From: Streptomonospora nanhaiensis
Lineage (GTDB): Bacteria > Actinomycetota > Actinomycetes > Streptosporangiales > Streptosporangiaceae
Length of the DNA: 64,000 bases
Direction of reading: 5' to 3'
Assembly (NCBI RefSeq): GCF_013410565.1
Contig: NZ_JACCFO010000001.1
Span: 2,232,001 to 2,296,000, forward strand
How positions within the stretch are numbered: position 1 is the stretch's first letter; each line of letters starts with the position of its first letter. A program made the position numbers and the translations under genes. Shown piece after piece: positions 8,622 through 17,496 of the stretch. A model generated the notes under the pieces. The model saw nothing but the letters and a program-made list of their open reading frames with translations, was not told the DNA's origin and did no database searches.

Positions 8622-10261
8622 GGTGGGTGCGCCCGCTGTCGGCGCGCCTGGCCGAGCCGGCCGAGACCGTGGGCGCCAAGGCGCGCGGCCTGGTGGCCCT
8701 GCACCGCCTGGGGCTTCCGGTGCCCCCGGGGTTCGTGGTGACCACCGACGCCTGCCGGGCGTTCCTGCGCGAGGGGCGCCTGCCCGAGGGGCTCCGCGCC
8801 GAACTGGCGGCCGCCGCCGACGGCCTGGCCGCCGCGACGGGGCGGCGGTTCGGCGCGGCGGAGCGGCCGCTGGCCGTGTCGGTGCGCTCGGGGGCGAGCG
8901 TGTCGATGCCCGGCATGATGGACACCGTCCTCAACCTGGGCCTCACGGCCGAGGCCGCCGCGGGGCTGGCCGCCGAGACCGGCGACACGCGCTTCGCCCT
9001 GGAGTCGCGGCTGCGGTTCCTCATGTCCCTGTCCGCGGCGCTGACCTGCGCGGCACCGGCGATCGACGCGGCCGACGCACCTCACGCCGGGGCCGCCGGT
9101 GGCCCCGGCGCCGAATGCGACCGGCCGGCGCGCGCGATCGCCGCCGCCGAGGCGGAGCTGGAGCGGCGGTGCGGCCGCGCGGTCCTCCACGACGCCGCAA
9201 TGCAGCTCGAACTCGCGGTCCAGGCCGTCTTCTCCTCGTGGGAGTCCGCCCGCGCGCGCACCTACCGCGAGCTGCACGGCATCCCCCACGACCTGGGCAC
9301 CGCCGTGGTCGTCCAGGCGATGGTGTTCGGCAACCGCGACGGCCGCAGCGGCACCGGGGTGGCGTTCAGCCGCGACCCCACCACCGGCGAGGACACCCCC
9401 TACGGCGACGTCCTGTTCGGCCGCCAGGGCGAGGACGTGGTCTCCGGCCGCGTGCCGACCCCGCCGCTGCGCGCGCTGCGCGCGCGGGAGCCCGCGGTGT
9501 GGGCGGCGCTGACCGGCGCCCTGGCCCGGGTCGAGGGGCACTACCGCGACGCCTGCTACCTGGAGTTCACCTTCGAGTCCGGACGGCTGTGGCTGCTGCA
9601 GGCGCGGCCCGGCCGCCTCACCGGCGCCGCCGCCGTGCGCGTGGCGGCCGAGCTCGCCGATGCGGGGGTGATCACCCGCGAGGAGGCGCTGCTGCGGGTG
9701 GCGCCCGGGCAGCTGCGGCACGCCCGCACCCCGCGCATCGCCGCCCCCGCGCGGGCCGACGCCTTCGTGCGGGGGGTGGGCGCCTGCCCGGGGGTGGCCG
9801 CCGGCCGCGTCGCCACCACGGCGGAGGCGGCGGTGCGCATGGCCGCCGAGGGGCCGGTCATCCTGGTGCGCCCCGAGACCTCACCGCACGACATGCGCGG
9901 CCTGGCCGCGGCGGCCGGGATCGTGACCGCGCGCGGCGGGACGGCCTCCCACGCGGCGGTGGTGGCGCGGTCCCTGGGCAGACCCGCCGTCGTGGGCGCC
10001 GCGGGCCTTGCCGTCGACCCCGCCGGGGCCGCGGTCCGCGCCGGCGGGCGCGCCCTCGCCGAGGGCGCCCTGGTGACGATCGACGGCACCGGCGGCGAGG
10101 TCGTGGCCGGCAGCCCGCCGGTCACCGCCGGCACCGCCGACGCGCACCTGGACCGCCTTCTCTCTTGGGCCGACGAGGTGTCGGGCGACCACTCGGCGCG
10201 CGCGGAGGCCCGCCGCCTGGCCGACGCGCACGCCGTCCTGCGCGGGGGCGGCGCGGGCTGA
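8618..10261 (+). CDS. Truncated pyruvate phosphate dikinase-like protein
   Basis: The protein has 547 residues and a GTG start overlapping the previous stop. The N-terminal ATP-binding part (GAKARGLVALHRLGLPVPPG at about 20; VRSGASVSMPGMMDT near 90) and the swivelling phosphohistidine domain (GGTASHAAVVAR, active His near 446) are both present. The C-terminal TIM barrel that binds pyruvate/PEP in full PPDK (about 870 residues) is missing. The same short form is known as PpdK in mycobacteria. It could transfer phosphate from ATP to its His, but the acceptor is unclear. Rifampicin-phosphotransferase-like activity is a less likely alternative because no extra substrate domain is seen. Confidence 0.85.
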   Translation: MRWVRPLSARLAEPAETVGAKARGLVALHRLGLPVPPGFVVTTDACRAFLREGRLPEGLRAELAAAADGLAAATGRRFGAAERPLAVSVRSGASVSMPGMMDTVLNLGLTAEAAAGLAAETGDTRFALESRLRFLMSLSAALTCAAPAIDAADAPHAGAAGGPGAECDRPARAIAAAEAELERRCGRAVLHDAAMQLELAVQAVFSSWESARARTYRELHGIPHDLGTAVVVQAMVFGNRDGRSGTGVAFSRDPTTGEDTPYGDVLFGRQGEDVVSGRVPTPPLRALRAREPAVWAALTGALARVEGHYRDACYLEFTFESGRLWLLQARPGRLTGAAAVRVAAELADAGVITREEALLRVAPGQLRHARTPRIAAPARADAFVRGVGACPGVAAGRVATTAEAAVRMAAEGPVILVRPETSPHDMRGLAAAAGIVTARGGTASHAAVVARSLGRPAVVGAAGLAVDPAGAAVRAGGRALAEGALVTIDGTGGEVVAGSPPVTAGTADAHLDRLLSWADEVSGDHSARAEARRLADAHAVLRGGGAG

Positions 10262-10297
10262 GAAGGCTGCCGGGCCGCGGCCCGGGGGCGGCGCCCG

Positions 10298-10885
10298 TCA
10301 GGGCCGCACCCCCGGGCCGAACCCCGTCCAGCGCAGGTCGGCGGGCAGATGGCCCATGTCGTTGTAGAGCAGAAGAGCGGGCGCCGCGCCGTCGCGGTAC
10401 TCGATCGCGGTCAGGGCGGTGTTGCCGCAGCCCAGTTCCAGCCAGCGCTCCACCGGCGCCCCGAGCGCGTGGCGCACCAGCCACGCCACCTGGTAGGCGT
10501 GCGTGACCAGGACCTCGAAGGCCTCGGCGGGGGCGGGGCAGGCGAACCGCTCGACCAGGGCGTCGGCGCGGCGCCGGCCGTCGTCGGCCTCGGCGCGGTC
10601 GTAGCCGTCGAAGAACCCGGCCCAGGCGGGCGGCGGGTCCTCGGGCACGTGCGGCACGTGGTCGAGGAGTTCGTCGGCCGCGCGCACGGGAACGCCCGGC
10701 AGGCGCGCGCCGATGATGTGCGCGCAGCGCTCCGCCCGGGGCAGGGGCGAGTGCCACACCGCGTCCACCGGCAGCCGCGCGAGGCGGTCCGCCAGCAGCT
10801 CCGACTGCCGCGCCCCCGCCTCGGTCAGCTCGCCGAAGGGGTCCGCCGCGCCGTGCCTCACCACGTACAGGTGCCGCGTGGCCAT
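10298..10885 (-). CDS. Histidine phosphatase (phosphoglycerate mutase) family protein
   Basis: The protein has 195 residues. RHG at positions 10-12 is the phosphate-accepting motif of the histidine phosphatase superfamily. Later conserved elements are HSPLPRAERCAHI (second Arg) and LVTHAYQVAWLV (second catalytic His near 128). The fold is expected to be complete and cytoplasmic. It is a single gene, convergent with the dikinase-like gene and separated by a short hairpin. The substrate cannot be predicted. Confidence 0.88.
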   Translation of the reverse strand: MATRHLYVVRHGAADPFGELTEAGARQSELLADRLARLPVDAVWHSPLPRAERCAHIIGARLPGVPVRAADELLDHVPHVPEDPPPAWAGFFDGYDRAEADDGRRRADALVERFACPAPAEAFEVLVTHAYQVAWLVRHALGAPVERWLELGCGNTALTAIEYRDGAAPALLLYNDMGHLPADLRWTGFGPGVRP

Positions 10886-11075
10886 CGCCGCCCACTTTCC
10901 AATGCCGAGAGAATCCGAATGATCTCATCATCCTAAACCGGGAGCGCCGCGCGGGTCGAGGCCGGGCCGCCGCCCGCACGCCGGGTGGCGCGCGTCACTC
11001 GGGCGCCCCTGTCACAGGGCGCGGGAGCCCGGTGTCTGGTGGCCGGAAGCCGACAACGAGAGAACGGATGCGGCA

Positions 11076-11933
11076 ATGAGCAAGGTCTGGTTCGTCACCG
11101 GTTCGTCCCGCGGCCTGGGCCGCGCCTTCGTGGAGGCCGCGCTGTCCCGCGGCGACAGGGTGGCCGCGGCCGCCCGCGACACCGCCTCATTGGACGCGCT
11201 CGTCGCCGCCTACGGCGACGCGGTGCTCCCCGTCGAACTGGACGTCACCGACAGGACCGCCGCCTTCACGGGCGTGCGGCGGGCCGCCGAGCACTTCGGC
11301 CGGCTCGACGTCGTGGTCAACAACGCCGGATACGCCCAGATCGGCGCGGTCGAGGAGCTGTCCGAGCGCGAACTGCGCGACCAGTTCGAGACCAACCTGT
11401 TCGGGGCCGTCTGGGTGGTCCAGGCCGCACTCCCCCACCTGCGCGAGCAGGGCTCGGGCCACATCGTCCAGCTGTCCTCCATCGCCGGGCTCATCGCGAT
11501 GCCGCTCGGCGGGGCCTACCAGGCCTCCAAGTGGGCCCTGGAGGCCCTCAACGAGACCCTGGCCCGCGAGGTCGCCGGATTCGGCGTCAAGGTGACCGTG
11601 ATCGAGCCCGCCGGATTCGCCACCCGCGGCGGCAAGAACCCCGACCCGCTCGACAACGGCCACATGGCGCAACTCCACCCCGCCTACGACGACCTGCGCA
11701 AGAGCCTGGCCGGCGCCATGTCCGGCGCGCCCGCCGGCGACCCGGCCGCCGCGGCCCGCACGCTGCTCACGATCGTCGACTCCCCCGAGCCGCCGCTGCG
11801 GGTGCTCTTCGGCAAGGGCTTCTACCCGATGATCCGGCAGGTCTACGCGGACCGGCTGAAGACCTGGGACGACACCCAGCACCTGTCGCTGGCCGCCCAC
11901 GGCGACACCGACGGTGGGAACGGCGGGAACTGA
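11076..11933 (+). CDS. Short-chain dehydrogenase/reductase
   Basis: This is a 285-residue classical SDR. The dinucleotide motif TGSSRGLG occupies residues 8-15, NNAG follows near 83, the catalytic Ser lies in LSSIAG, and YQASK near residue 148 gives the Tyr and Lys. The pattern after the active site (VIEPAGFATRGGKNPDP) is common in the SDR group annotated as NAD(P)-dependent oxidoreductases of unknown substrate. It is a single gene, divergent from the phosphatase, with an AT-richer 190-base promoter region between them. Confidence 0.9.
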   Translation: MSKVWFVTGSSRGLGRAFVEAALSRGDRVAAAARDTASLDALVAAYGDAVLPVELDVTDRTAAFTGVRRAAEHFGRLDVVVNNAGYAQIGAVEELSERELRDQFETNLFGAVWVVQAALPHLREQGSGHIVQLSSIAGLIAMPLGGAYQASKWALEALNETLAREVAGFGVKVTVIEPAGFATRGGKNPDPLDNGHMAQLHPAYDDLRKSLAGAMSGAPAGDPAAAARTLLTIVDSPEPPLRVLFGKGFYPMIRQVYADRLKTWDDTQHLSLAAHGDTDGGNGGN

Positions 11934-12080
11934 GCCGCCCCGCCCCCGGCCGGGCGCCGGTACCGGGGCCGGCCCCGCCGCGCGGGCCGGGCCCCCGGTA
12001 CGGTAGGCCACGCGCGCCCCGGCCGGTACGGGGGCACGGGGCGGCGCGGCGCCGCGCGGACGCGCCGAGGAGGTCCAGTC

Positions 12081-12773
12081 GTGGGGCGGTCGCTGAGCAT
12101 CGCCGTGGCGCAGCCCGGGTGCACGCCCTACGACGTGCGGGCCAACGCGGCCGCCCACGCCGAGGCGGTACTGGCCGCCGGGGCGCGGGTGGTGGTGTTC
12201 CCCGAGATGTCGCTGACGGGGTACCACCTGGACGCGCCCGTGGTCCCGCCCGACGACCCGCGGCTGGACCCCGTGGTCGCCGCCTGCGCCCGCACCCAAT
12301 CCCTCGCACTGGTGGGCGCGCCCGTGCCCGGGCCGCACATCGGGGTCCTGGCGGTCGACGGAACCGGCGCGCGGACGGCCTACGCGAAGGTCCACCCGCA
12401 CGGCGCCGAGACCGAGCGCTTCCTGCCCGGCGAGCCGGCCGTGGTCGAGGTGGACGGTTGGCGCCTGGGGCTCGCCGTCTGCCGCGACACCGGGGTCCCC
12501 GAGCACGCGGCGCGCACCGCGGCGCTGGGCATGGACGGCTACGTGGCCGGGGTCGTCCACACCGACCGCGAGGCCGGGCTGCACGCCGAGCGCGCCCGCC
12601 GGGTCGCCGCCGCCCACGGCGTGTGGGTGGCCACCGCCGCCTTCGCGGGGCCGACCGGCGGCGGCTTCGACCGCACCTCGGGCCGCTCGGGGGTCTGGTC
12701 CCCCGATGGCGGCCTCCTCGCCGAGGCGGGGGCCCGGCCCGGCGAGATCGCCCGGGCGGTCCTCACCGCGTGA
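12081..12773 (+). CDS. Carbon-nitrogen hydrolase (nitrilase superfamily)
   Basis: The protein has 230 residues and a GTG start behind GAGGAGG. The catalytic triad of the nitrilase superfamily is visible: Glu in VVFPEMSLTGY (about residue 41), Lys in AYAKVHP (about 102) and Cys in AVCRDTG (about 134). The protein is slightly short for the family (usually 260-300). The activity is likely amidase or omega-amidase type, cytoplasmic. It is a single gene between the SDR and marR genes. Confidence 0.87.
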   Translation: MGRSLSIAVAQPGCTPYDVRANAAAHAEAVLAAGARVVVFPEMSLTGYHLDAPVVPPDDPRLDPVVAACARTQSLALVGAPVPGPHIGVLAVDGTGARTAYAKVHPHGAETERFLPGEPAVVEVDGWRLGLAVCRDTGVPEHAARTAALGMDGYVAGVVHTDREAGLHAERARRVAAAHGVWVATAAFAGPTGGGFDRTSGRSGVWSPDGGLLAEAGARPGEIARAVLTA

Positions 12774-12929
12774 CCGCGTGCTCCGGCGCGCTGGGGCGCG
12801 GCGGAGACCGTGCGGGCCGGACACCGCGCACCCGCGCCCGCATCCGCGTCCGCATCGGGTGGACGGGGTCCCCGCGGAGGCGGCCGGGGTGAGTTGGTGG
12901 CGTTCGGGGGATGCGGATACCGTGCCGCC

Positions 12930-13442
12930 ATGGCGAGCGACGGTCTCACAGACCTTGAACAGGCGGCCTGGGCGGGGTTCCTGGTGACCCACGACCGGCT
13001 GTGGCGGGCGCTGGCCGAGAGGCTCGCCTCGCTGAACGTCAGCATGGCCGAGTACAGCGTGCTGAGCCTGCTGCACGAGGCCGGACCCGCGGGCCTGCGC
13101 ATGTCCATCCTGGCCCAGCGCCACCTGATGTCCAGCGGCGGGTTCACCCGGCTCGCCGACCGCCTCCAGCGCCGCGGGCTGATCGAACGCCGGCGGTCGA
13201 CCATCGACGGCCGCGGCTTCGACGTCACCCTGACCCCGAGCGGGCGGGCCCTGATCCGCCGGGCGCGCCGCCGCCACCACAGCGACCTGCGCGAGCTCTT
13301 CTTCAGCCGGCTCGACGACGACCACCTGCGCAACCTCGCCGAGGTCTGGGAGCGGCTGGACCCCGAGGCCGGCGCCGAGGACGGACCCGGCGACGACGCC
13401 GAACCCGCGCCCGCGGGCAAGGCGGCGTCCTCCCGGGCCTAG
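12930..13442 (+). CDS. MarR-family regulator ending at an IS insertion
   Basis: The protein has 170 residues with a MarR winged helix at residues 30-130 (VSMAEYSVLSLLHEAG, then RLADRLQRRGLIERRRSTIDGRG). The start at 12930 places the usual short N-terminus before the domain. The C-terminal 25 residues are acidic and Ala/Pro-rich. The TAG stop at 13440-13442 coincides with the left boundary of the IS5-family element: the insertion target CTAG supplies the stop. The original C-terminus may therefore have been longer. No neighbouring gene can be linked to it. Confidence 0.85.
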   Translation: MASDGLTDLEQAAWAGFLVTHDRLWRALAERLASLNVSMAEYSVLSLLHEAGPAGLRMSILAQRHLMSSGGFTRLADRLQRRGLIERRRSTIDGRGFDVTLTPSGRALIRRARRRHHSDLRELFFSRLDDDHLRNLAEVWERLDPEAGAEDGPGDDAEPAPAGKAASSRA

Positions 13443-14374
13443 GTCCTGTTTTTTGAAAGGTCTGCGGGGCGGGCTGGTCTTCGGTAATCCTTGGGATCCA
13501 TGGTCCGACGCCATGAACTCACCGACGCCGAGTGGGACCTGCTCGCCCCGCTCATGCCCGCCCACCCCCGCAAAGGCAAGCGGTGGGCCGACCACCGCCG
13601 CGTCATCAACGCCATCCTCTACCGCACCAGGACAGGCATCCCCTGGCGCGACCTGCCCGAACGCTACGGCCCCTGGGAAACCGCCGCCGGACGCCACCGC
13701 CGCTGGTGCCTGGACGGCACCTGGCAGCGCATCGCCGACCGGCTGCGCATCGACGCCCTCACCGGCGCCGAACTCACCGCCGGTATCGACTCCACCGTGA
13801 TCCGCGCCCACCACCACGCCGCCGGAGCCCCAAAAAAGGGGAGGCGGCCCGGGACGAAGGGGACAGGGCCCAAGCACTCGGGCGCTCGCGGGGCGGCTGG
13901 TCCACCAAGCTCCACCTGATCGCCGACACCCGCCGGCGGCCGCTGGTCCTGGCCCTCACCCCCGGCCAGCACGCCGACACGGTGATGCTGCGGCCTCTGC
14001 TGGAGCGGCTGCGCCTGGCGCGCTCCCAAGGGCGGGCGCGCACCCGCCTGGACCGGTTGCTGGGCGATAAGGCCTACTCCAGCCGCGCCAACCGGTCCTA
14101 CCTGCGCCGGCGCAAGACCAAGGCGACCATCGCCGAGCCCGCCGACCAGCGGGCCAACCGGCTGCGGCGCGGTTCGGCGGGCGGCAGGCCCCCGTCCTTC
14201 GACCGGGAGGCCTACCGCTTGCGCAACACCGTCGAGCGCGCGATCAACCTGCTCAAGCAGAACCGCGCGGTGGCCACCCGCTATGACAAGCGGGCCGTGA
14301 TCTTCGAGGGCACCGTCCAGGTGGCCTCGATCAGAATCTGGCTACGCGACCTTACCCGTTCAACAAACACTGCC
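13442..14374 (+). mobile_element. IS5-family insertion sequence (about 0.93 kb)
   Basis: This is a single transposase element flanked by imperfect terminal inverted repeats. GGTCCTGTTTTTTGAAAGG at 13442 resembles the complement of the right end (GGCAGTGTTTGTTGAACGG), with about 15 of 20 positions matching. CTAG occurs at both edges (13439-13442 and 14374-14377), so the target duplication is TA, or CTAG if the ends are set one base inward. Size, target and a two-frame transposase fit the IS427-like branch of IS5. The copy looks intact and therefore probably recent. Confidence 0.85.
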
Positions 14375-14377
14375 TAG
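13500..14377 (+). CDS. IS5-family transposase made by -1 frameshift
   Basis: The first frame (13500-13919) encodes the N-terminal part (HELTDAEWDLLAPLMP; RTGIPWRDLPERYG; first DDE Asp in TAGIDSTVIRAHHHAAGA). The second frame, -1 relative to it, encodes the rest through GDKAYSSRANRSYLRRR (second Asp) and RNTVERAINLLKQNRAVATRYDK (Glu). The switch can occur at the heptamer A-AAA-AAG at 13832-13838, the canonical -1 slippery site, read in the correct phase. The fused product would be about 292 residues, normal for IS5. The stop codon lies in the right target duplication. The start ATG 13500 directly precedes MVRRHELTDAEW. Confidence 0.88.
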
Positions 14378-14393
14378 CCCGGCCCCCACGTGC

Positions 14394-14426
14394 GCGCCGC
14401 CCGCCCCGGGCCGGGGCGGGCGGCGC
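14394..14426. terminator. Hairpin terminator
   Basis: A perfect 14-bp stem (GCGCCGCCCGCCCC and complement) with a five-base loop lies between the transposase and the convergent cupin gene. Confidence 0.5.
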
Positions 14427-14432
14427 GGGGCG

Positions 14433-14936
14433 TCACGCGCCGTCGACCGGGGCCCGGTCCAGCACGCGCACGCCGATGGCCTCCAGGCGGTCGAGGTGCT
14501 CGAAGTCCTCGCGCTCCTCGGCCTCGCCCACGCTCAGGAAGTAGCTCTGGCTGTCGGCGGGGCCCCACAGGATGGTGACGTCGCCGGCGCCGTCCAGGGG
14601 CTGGAAGCTGTGGGCCACGTCGCGCGGCCCGTAGACCACCGCCCCCGGCCCCACGTCGTAGGTGGTCGCCGTGGCCAGGGACTCCCCGCCGATCCAGAAG
14701 CGGAACCGCCCGCTGTTGACCAGCCAGATCTCGTCCTCGCGGGTGTGCAGGTGGAAGGGCGGCGCGTCCTCGGGCCGCATGGCGCGCTGGCGGATCATGA
14801 AGAACCGCCCCCCTGTCTGCTCCCCTCTGAGGATCACCTCCAACTCGGTGTTGTAGTAGCCCTGGGACTCCACCTCGTCGGGCAGCGCCACCACGGGGAC
14901 TCCGTACGGGTTCTCCACCGCGTCCTCGGTCTTCAT
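14433..14936 (-). CDS. Cupin-domain protein (quercetinase-like)
   Basis: This 167-residue single-cupin protein is like the quercetin 2,3-dioxygenase-type small cupins. Metal ligands are recognisable as HLHTREDE (two His and a Glu, near residues 62-68) and the late His in PRDVAHSFQ near 110. The start at 14936 (MKTEDAVENPYG) is preceded by GAGGAG. The substrate is unknown; such proteins may be dioxygenases or sugar binders. The upstream region (14940-15000) is AT-rich and likely holds its promoter. Confidence 0.82.
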   Translation of the reverse strand: MKTEDAVENPYGVPVVALPDEVESQGYYNTELEVILRGEQTGGRFFMIRQRAMRPEDAPPFHLHTREDEIWLVNSGRFRFWIGGESLATATTYDVGPGAVVYGPRDVAHSFQPLDGAGDVTILWGPADSQSYFLSVGEAEEREDFEHLDRLEAIGVRVLDRAPVDGA

Positions 14937-15194
14937 CCCGCTCACTCCTCGCCTGAGATATTTGCTTGCACAGGCAGACATTATGCGCGAAAACCCCTTA
15001 CGGCAAGGGACTTCGGGAGTGACGGGACGCGCGCGCCTCCCACGCGACGGTGCGCGGGACGGCCCGTACCGCCCCACCAGCACGGCCGCCGCGCCGCCGC
15101 GCCGCCCGCGGCCGCGTGTGGCCTTCGGCACCCTTTGGACGGCGTCCGCGCCGGGGCGGGCCGGTCCCTCCGGTCGGGCGTGGGGCAGGACGAA

Positions 15195-15500
15195 GGTACC
15201 CCCGCGCGCAGCACGGGCCCGATCCGCAGGACCAGCGCCTGCACGTCCGCGGGATCGCGGGCGGCGCGCTCCCACACCTCGCGCAGGAGCGGGCCGGCCG
15301 GCGGCGCGGCCCCGGCGGCGCGCACCGTGCGGCCGCGCGCCGTGGTGGGCGGGTCGATGTCGACCCGCCCACCACCCGCCACCTCCACCAGCGCCGCGCC
15401 CGCCAGGGTGTGCGGGAGCGCGCCGCCCTCCCCGGCGAACGCGCCCGACCGCGGACGACCAGCAGCGGCATCGGGTCCTCGACGATCAGCGGCGCGCCGC
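15195..15500 (-). pseudogene. Decayed GPP34 (GOLPH3-like) gene fragment
   Basis: On the minus strand one frame reads PLIVEDPMPLLVV, resembling the conserved start of bacterial GPP34 proteins (LIAEDLLLLLL). A second frame then continues GGALPHTLAGAALVEVAGGGR with a following VDID, which resembles the GPP34 core (ALAGAxLxELxxxGRVDxD), and ends near LRIGPVLRAGV. The two parts are in different frames and the normal C-terminal half (about 100 residues) is not found. I therefore call a remnant. Similarity is by eye only. The rest of the 14937-15781 interval shows no gene. Confidence 0.35.
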
Positions 15501-15781
15501 ACACGGGCCTCCTCGGTTCTCGCGCCCCCTGCCGTGGCCGGGCCCGCGCCGTGGTGGCGCCGCCCCCGCCGTTCCAGCCGCCGCGGCGGCCGTCGCACAG
15601 TGCGCCGGCGTCATGACTCCGCCATGACATTCGTCTGGTGGAAGTCATGAGCGGTGTCACTGGCGGGCGCCGCGGGGCGGCCGCAGGCTGAGGGCGCACC
15701 CCCTGGCGGCGGTCCGGAGCGCGCCCCGCGGAGCCGGAGCGGCAGGGGACCGCAGGAATCCACACCCCCAGGAGGACGAAC

Positions 15782-17417
15782 ATGCGACGAAGGCGGAGCG
15801 CGGCCCGGCACCTGGCCCCCGTGGTGGTGATCGGCCTCGCCGGGTCGCTGGTCGCGGCACCGGCCGCGGCCGACGACACGGGCGGGGTGCCGGCGGCGCC
15901 GGTGGAGTGGGGCGCCTGCCGCGAGGACGTCGCGGCCCAGGCTCCGGAGCTGCGGTGCGCCACCGTGCCGGTGCCCCTGGACTACACCGACCCCCAGGGC
16001 GCCGCGATCGACATCATGGTCTCCCGGCTGGCCGCCCCCGGCCCGAGGAGCGGCGCGGCATCCTGCTGCTCAACCCCGGCGGCCCCGGCGGGTCCGGGCT
16101 GACCCTGCCGGCCGACCTGGCGGCCCTCGGCCTGCCCGCCGGTGTCTCCGACCGCTACGACCTGATCGGCATGGACCCCCGCGGTGTCGGGCACTCCGCT
16201 CCGGTGAGCTGCGGGTTCACCGCCGACCAGGAGTACTACGGCAACATCCCGCCCTACGCGGCCGACGACGCGGCGGTCGCCGAGCAGGCCGCGCTCGCCG
16301 AGGCGGTCGCCGACCAGTGCGCGGCCAACGACCCCCACGGGCGGCTGCGCCACATCACCACCGCGAACACCGCGCGCGACCTCGACCGGATCCGCGCCGC
16401 GCTGGGCGAGGACAGGGCGTCCTACTTCGGGCTGTCCTACGGGTCGGCCCTGGGCGCCGCCTACGCCTCGATGTTCCCCGACCGCACCGACCGGGTCGTG
16501 CTCGACAGCAACCTCGGCGGCGCCCACCTGAGCCGCGACGCCATGCGCCGGTTCGGCCTGGGCGCCGAGGAGGCCTTCCCCGACTTCGCGCGGTGGGCGG
16601 CGGCGCGGCACGCGAGCTACGGCCTGGGCCGCACCCCGGAGGCGGTCCGCGCGACCTACACCGAACTCGCCGAGCGGCTGGACCACACCCCCGTGGCCGG
16701 CGTGGACGGCCGCGTCTTCCGGTTGGCGACCTCCGTGGGCCTCTACGGCGAGGCGCAGTACGCGCCCACCGCCCGGCTGTGGGAGTCGGTGCGCGACTCC
16801 GACGAGGCGGCGGTCCGGCGGCACCTGGCCGACAGCGGGGTGCCCGTCGGCCCGCCCGCCGCCGGCGCGGGCGCCGCGGACCCGGCACCGGGCGCGCAAC
16901 TCTCTCTCCCTACGACAACACCTGGTCGGCGTTCCTCGCGGTGACCTGCAACGACACCGACTGGGCCGAGGACGTCGACACCTACCGGCGCGCCGTCGCC
17001 CAGGACCGCGAGCGGTACCCGCTCTACGGCGCCGCCGCGGCCAACATCACGCCCTGCGCCTTCTGGCCGCACGAGCCGGCCGAGCCGCCGGTGGAGGTCT
17101 CCGCGGAGGGCCCGCGCAACGTCCTGCTCCTGCAGAACCGGCGCGACCCGGCAACGCCCCACGTGGGCGGGCGGCTGCTCCGGGAGGGGTTCGGCCACCG
17201 GGCCCGGCTGGTGAGCGTGGACGCGGGCGGGCACGGCGTCTACGTCTTCGGCGACAACGCCTGCGCCTGGAACACCGCCACGGAGTTCCTGGTCGAGGGC
17301 GCGCTCCCGAAGCGGGACACCTCCTGCGGGGCGTCGGCCGGCCTGGACCGGCAACTCGACGACGAGGCCCGGCACCTGCGGGCCGAGACGCTCGACCGCC
17401 TGCGGAGCACCCCCTGA
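15782..17417 (+). pseudogene. Secreted tripeptidyl-aminopeptidase-like alpha/beta hydrolase, two frameshifts
   Basis: A single hydrolase is spread over three frames. Frame one gives a signal peptide (about 30 residues, ending APAAADD) and PVEWGACREDV. The frame then shifts near 16042-16045 to ILLLNPGGPGGSG, the DPRGVG loop and the nucleophile motif GLSYGS. A second shift at the CT run near 16899-16912 leads to the TAP-like C-terminal domain with Asp in QNRRDPATP and His in DAGGHGVYV. Removing one CT pair restores GAQLSPYDNTWS exactly. All catalytic residues survive, so this is either a recent pseudogene or an assembly error. The intact product would be about 545 residues, exported, and act on short peptides. 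Confidence 0.8.
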
Positions 17418-17451
17418 CCGCGGGCGGCACCGCCCGCCGCCCGTGACCCCC

Positions 17452-17477
17452 GGCGGGGCGGGTCCGCCCGCCCCGCC
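17452..17477. terminator. Hairpin terminator
   Basis: A perfect 11-bp stem (GGCGGGGCGGG and complement) with a TCCG loop lies between the convergent hydrolase and the antiporter at the end of the halogenase operon. Confidence 0.5.
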
Positions 17478-17496
17478 CCGGCGCTCTTGCCGCCCG

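Noticed and set aside
11187-13877. Minus-strand open frame of about 900 codons opposite SDR, nitrilase, marR and IS genes
   Set aside because: No domain or ribosome site is visible, and the opposite-strand genes are certain. It is a codon-position shadow.
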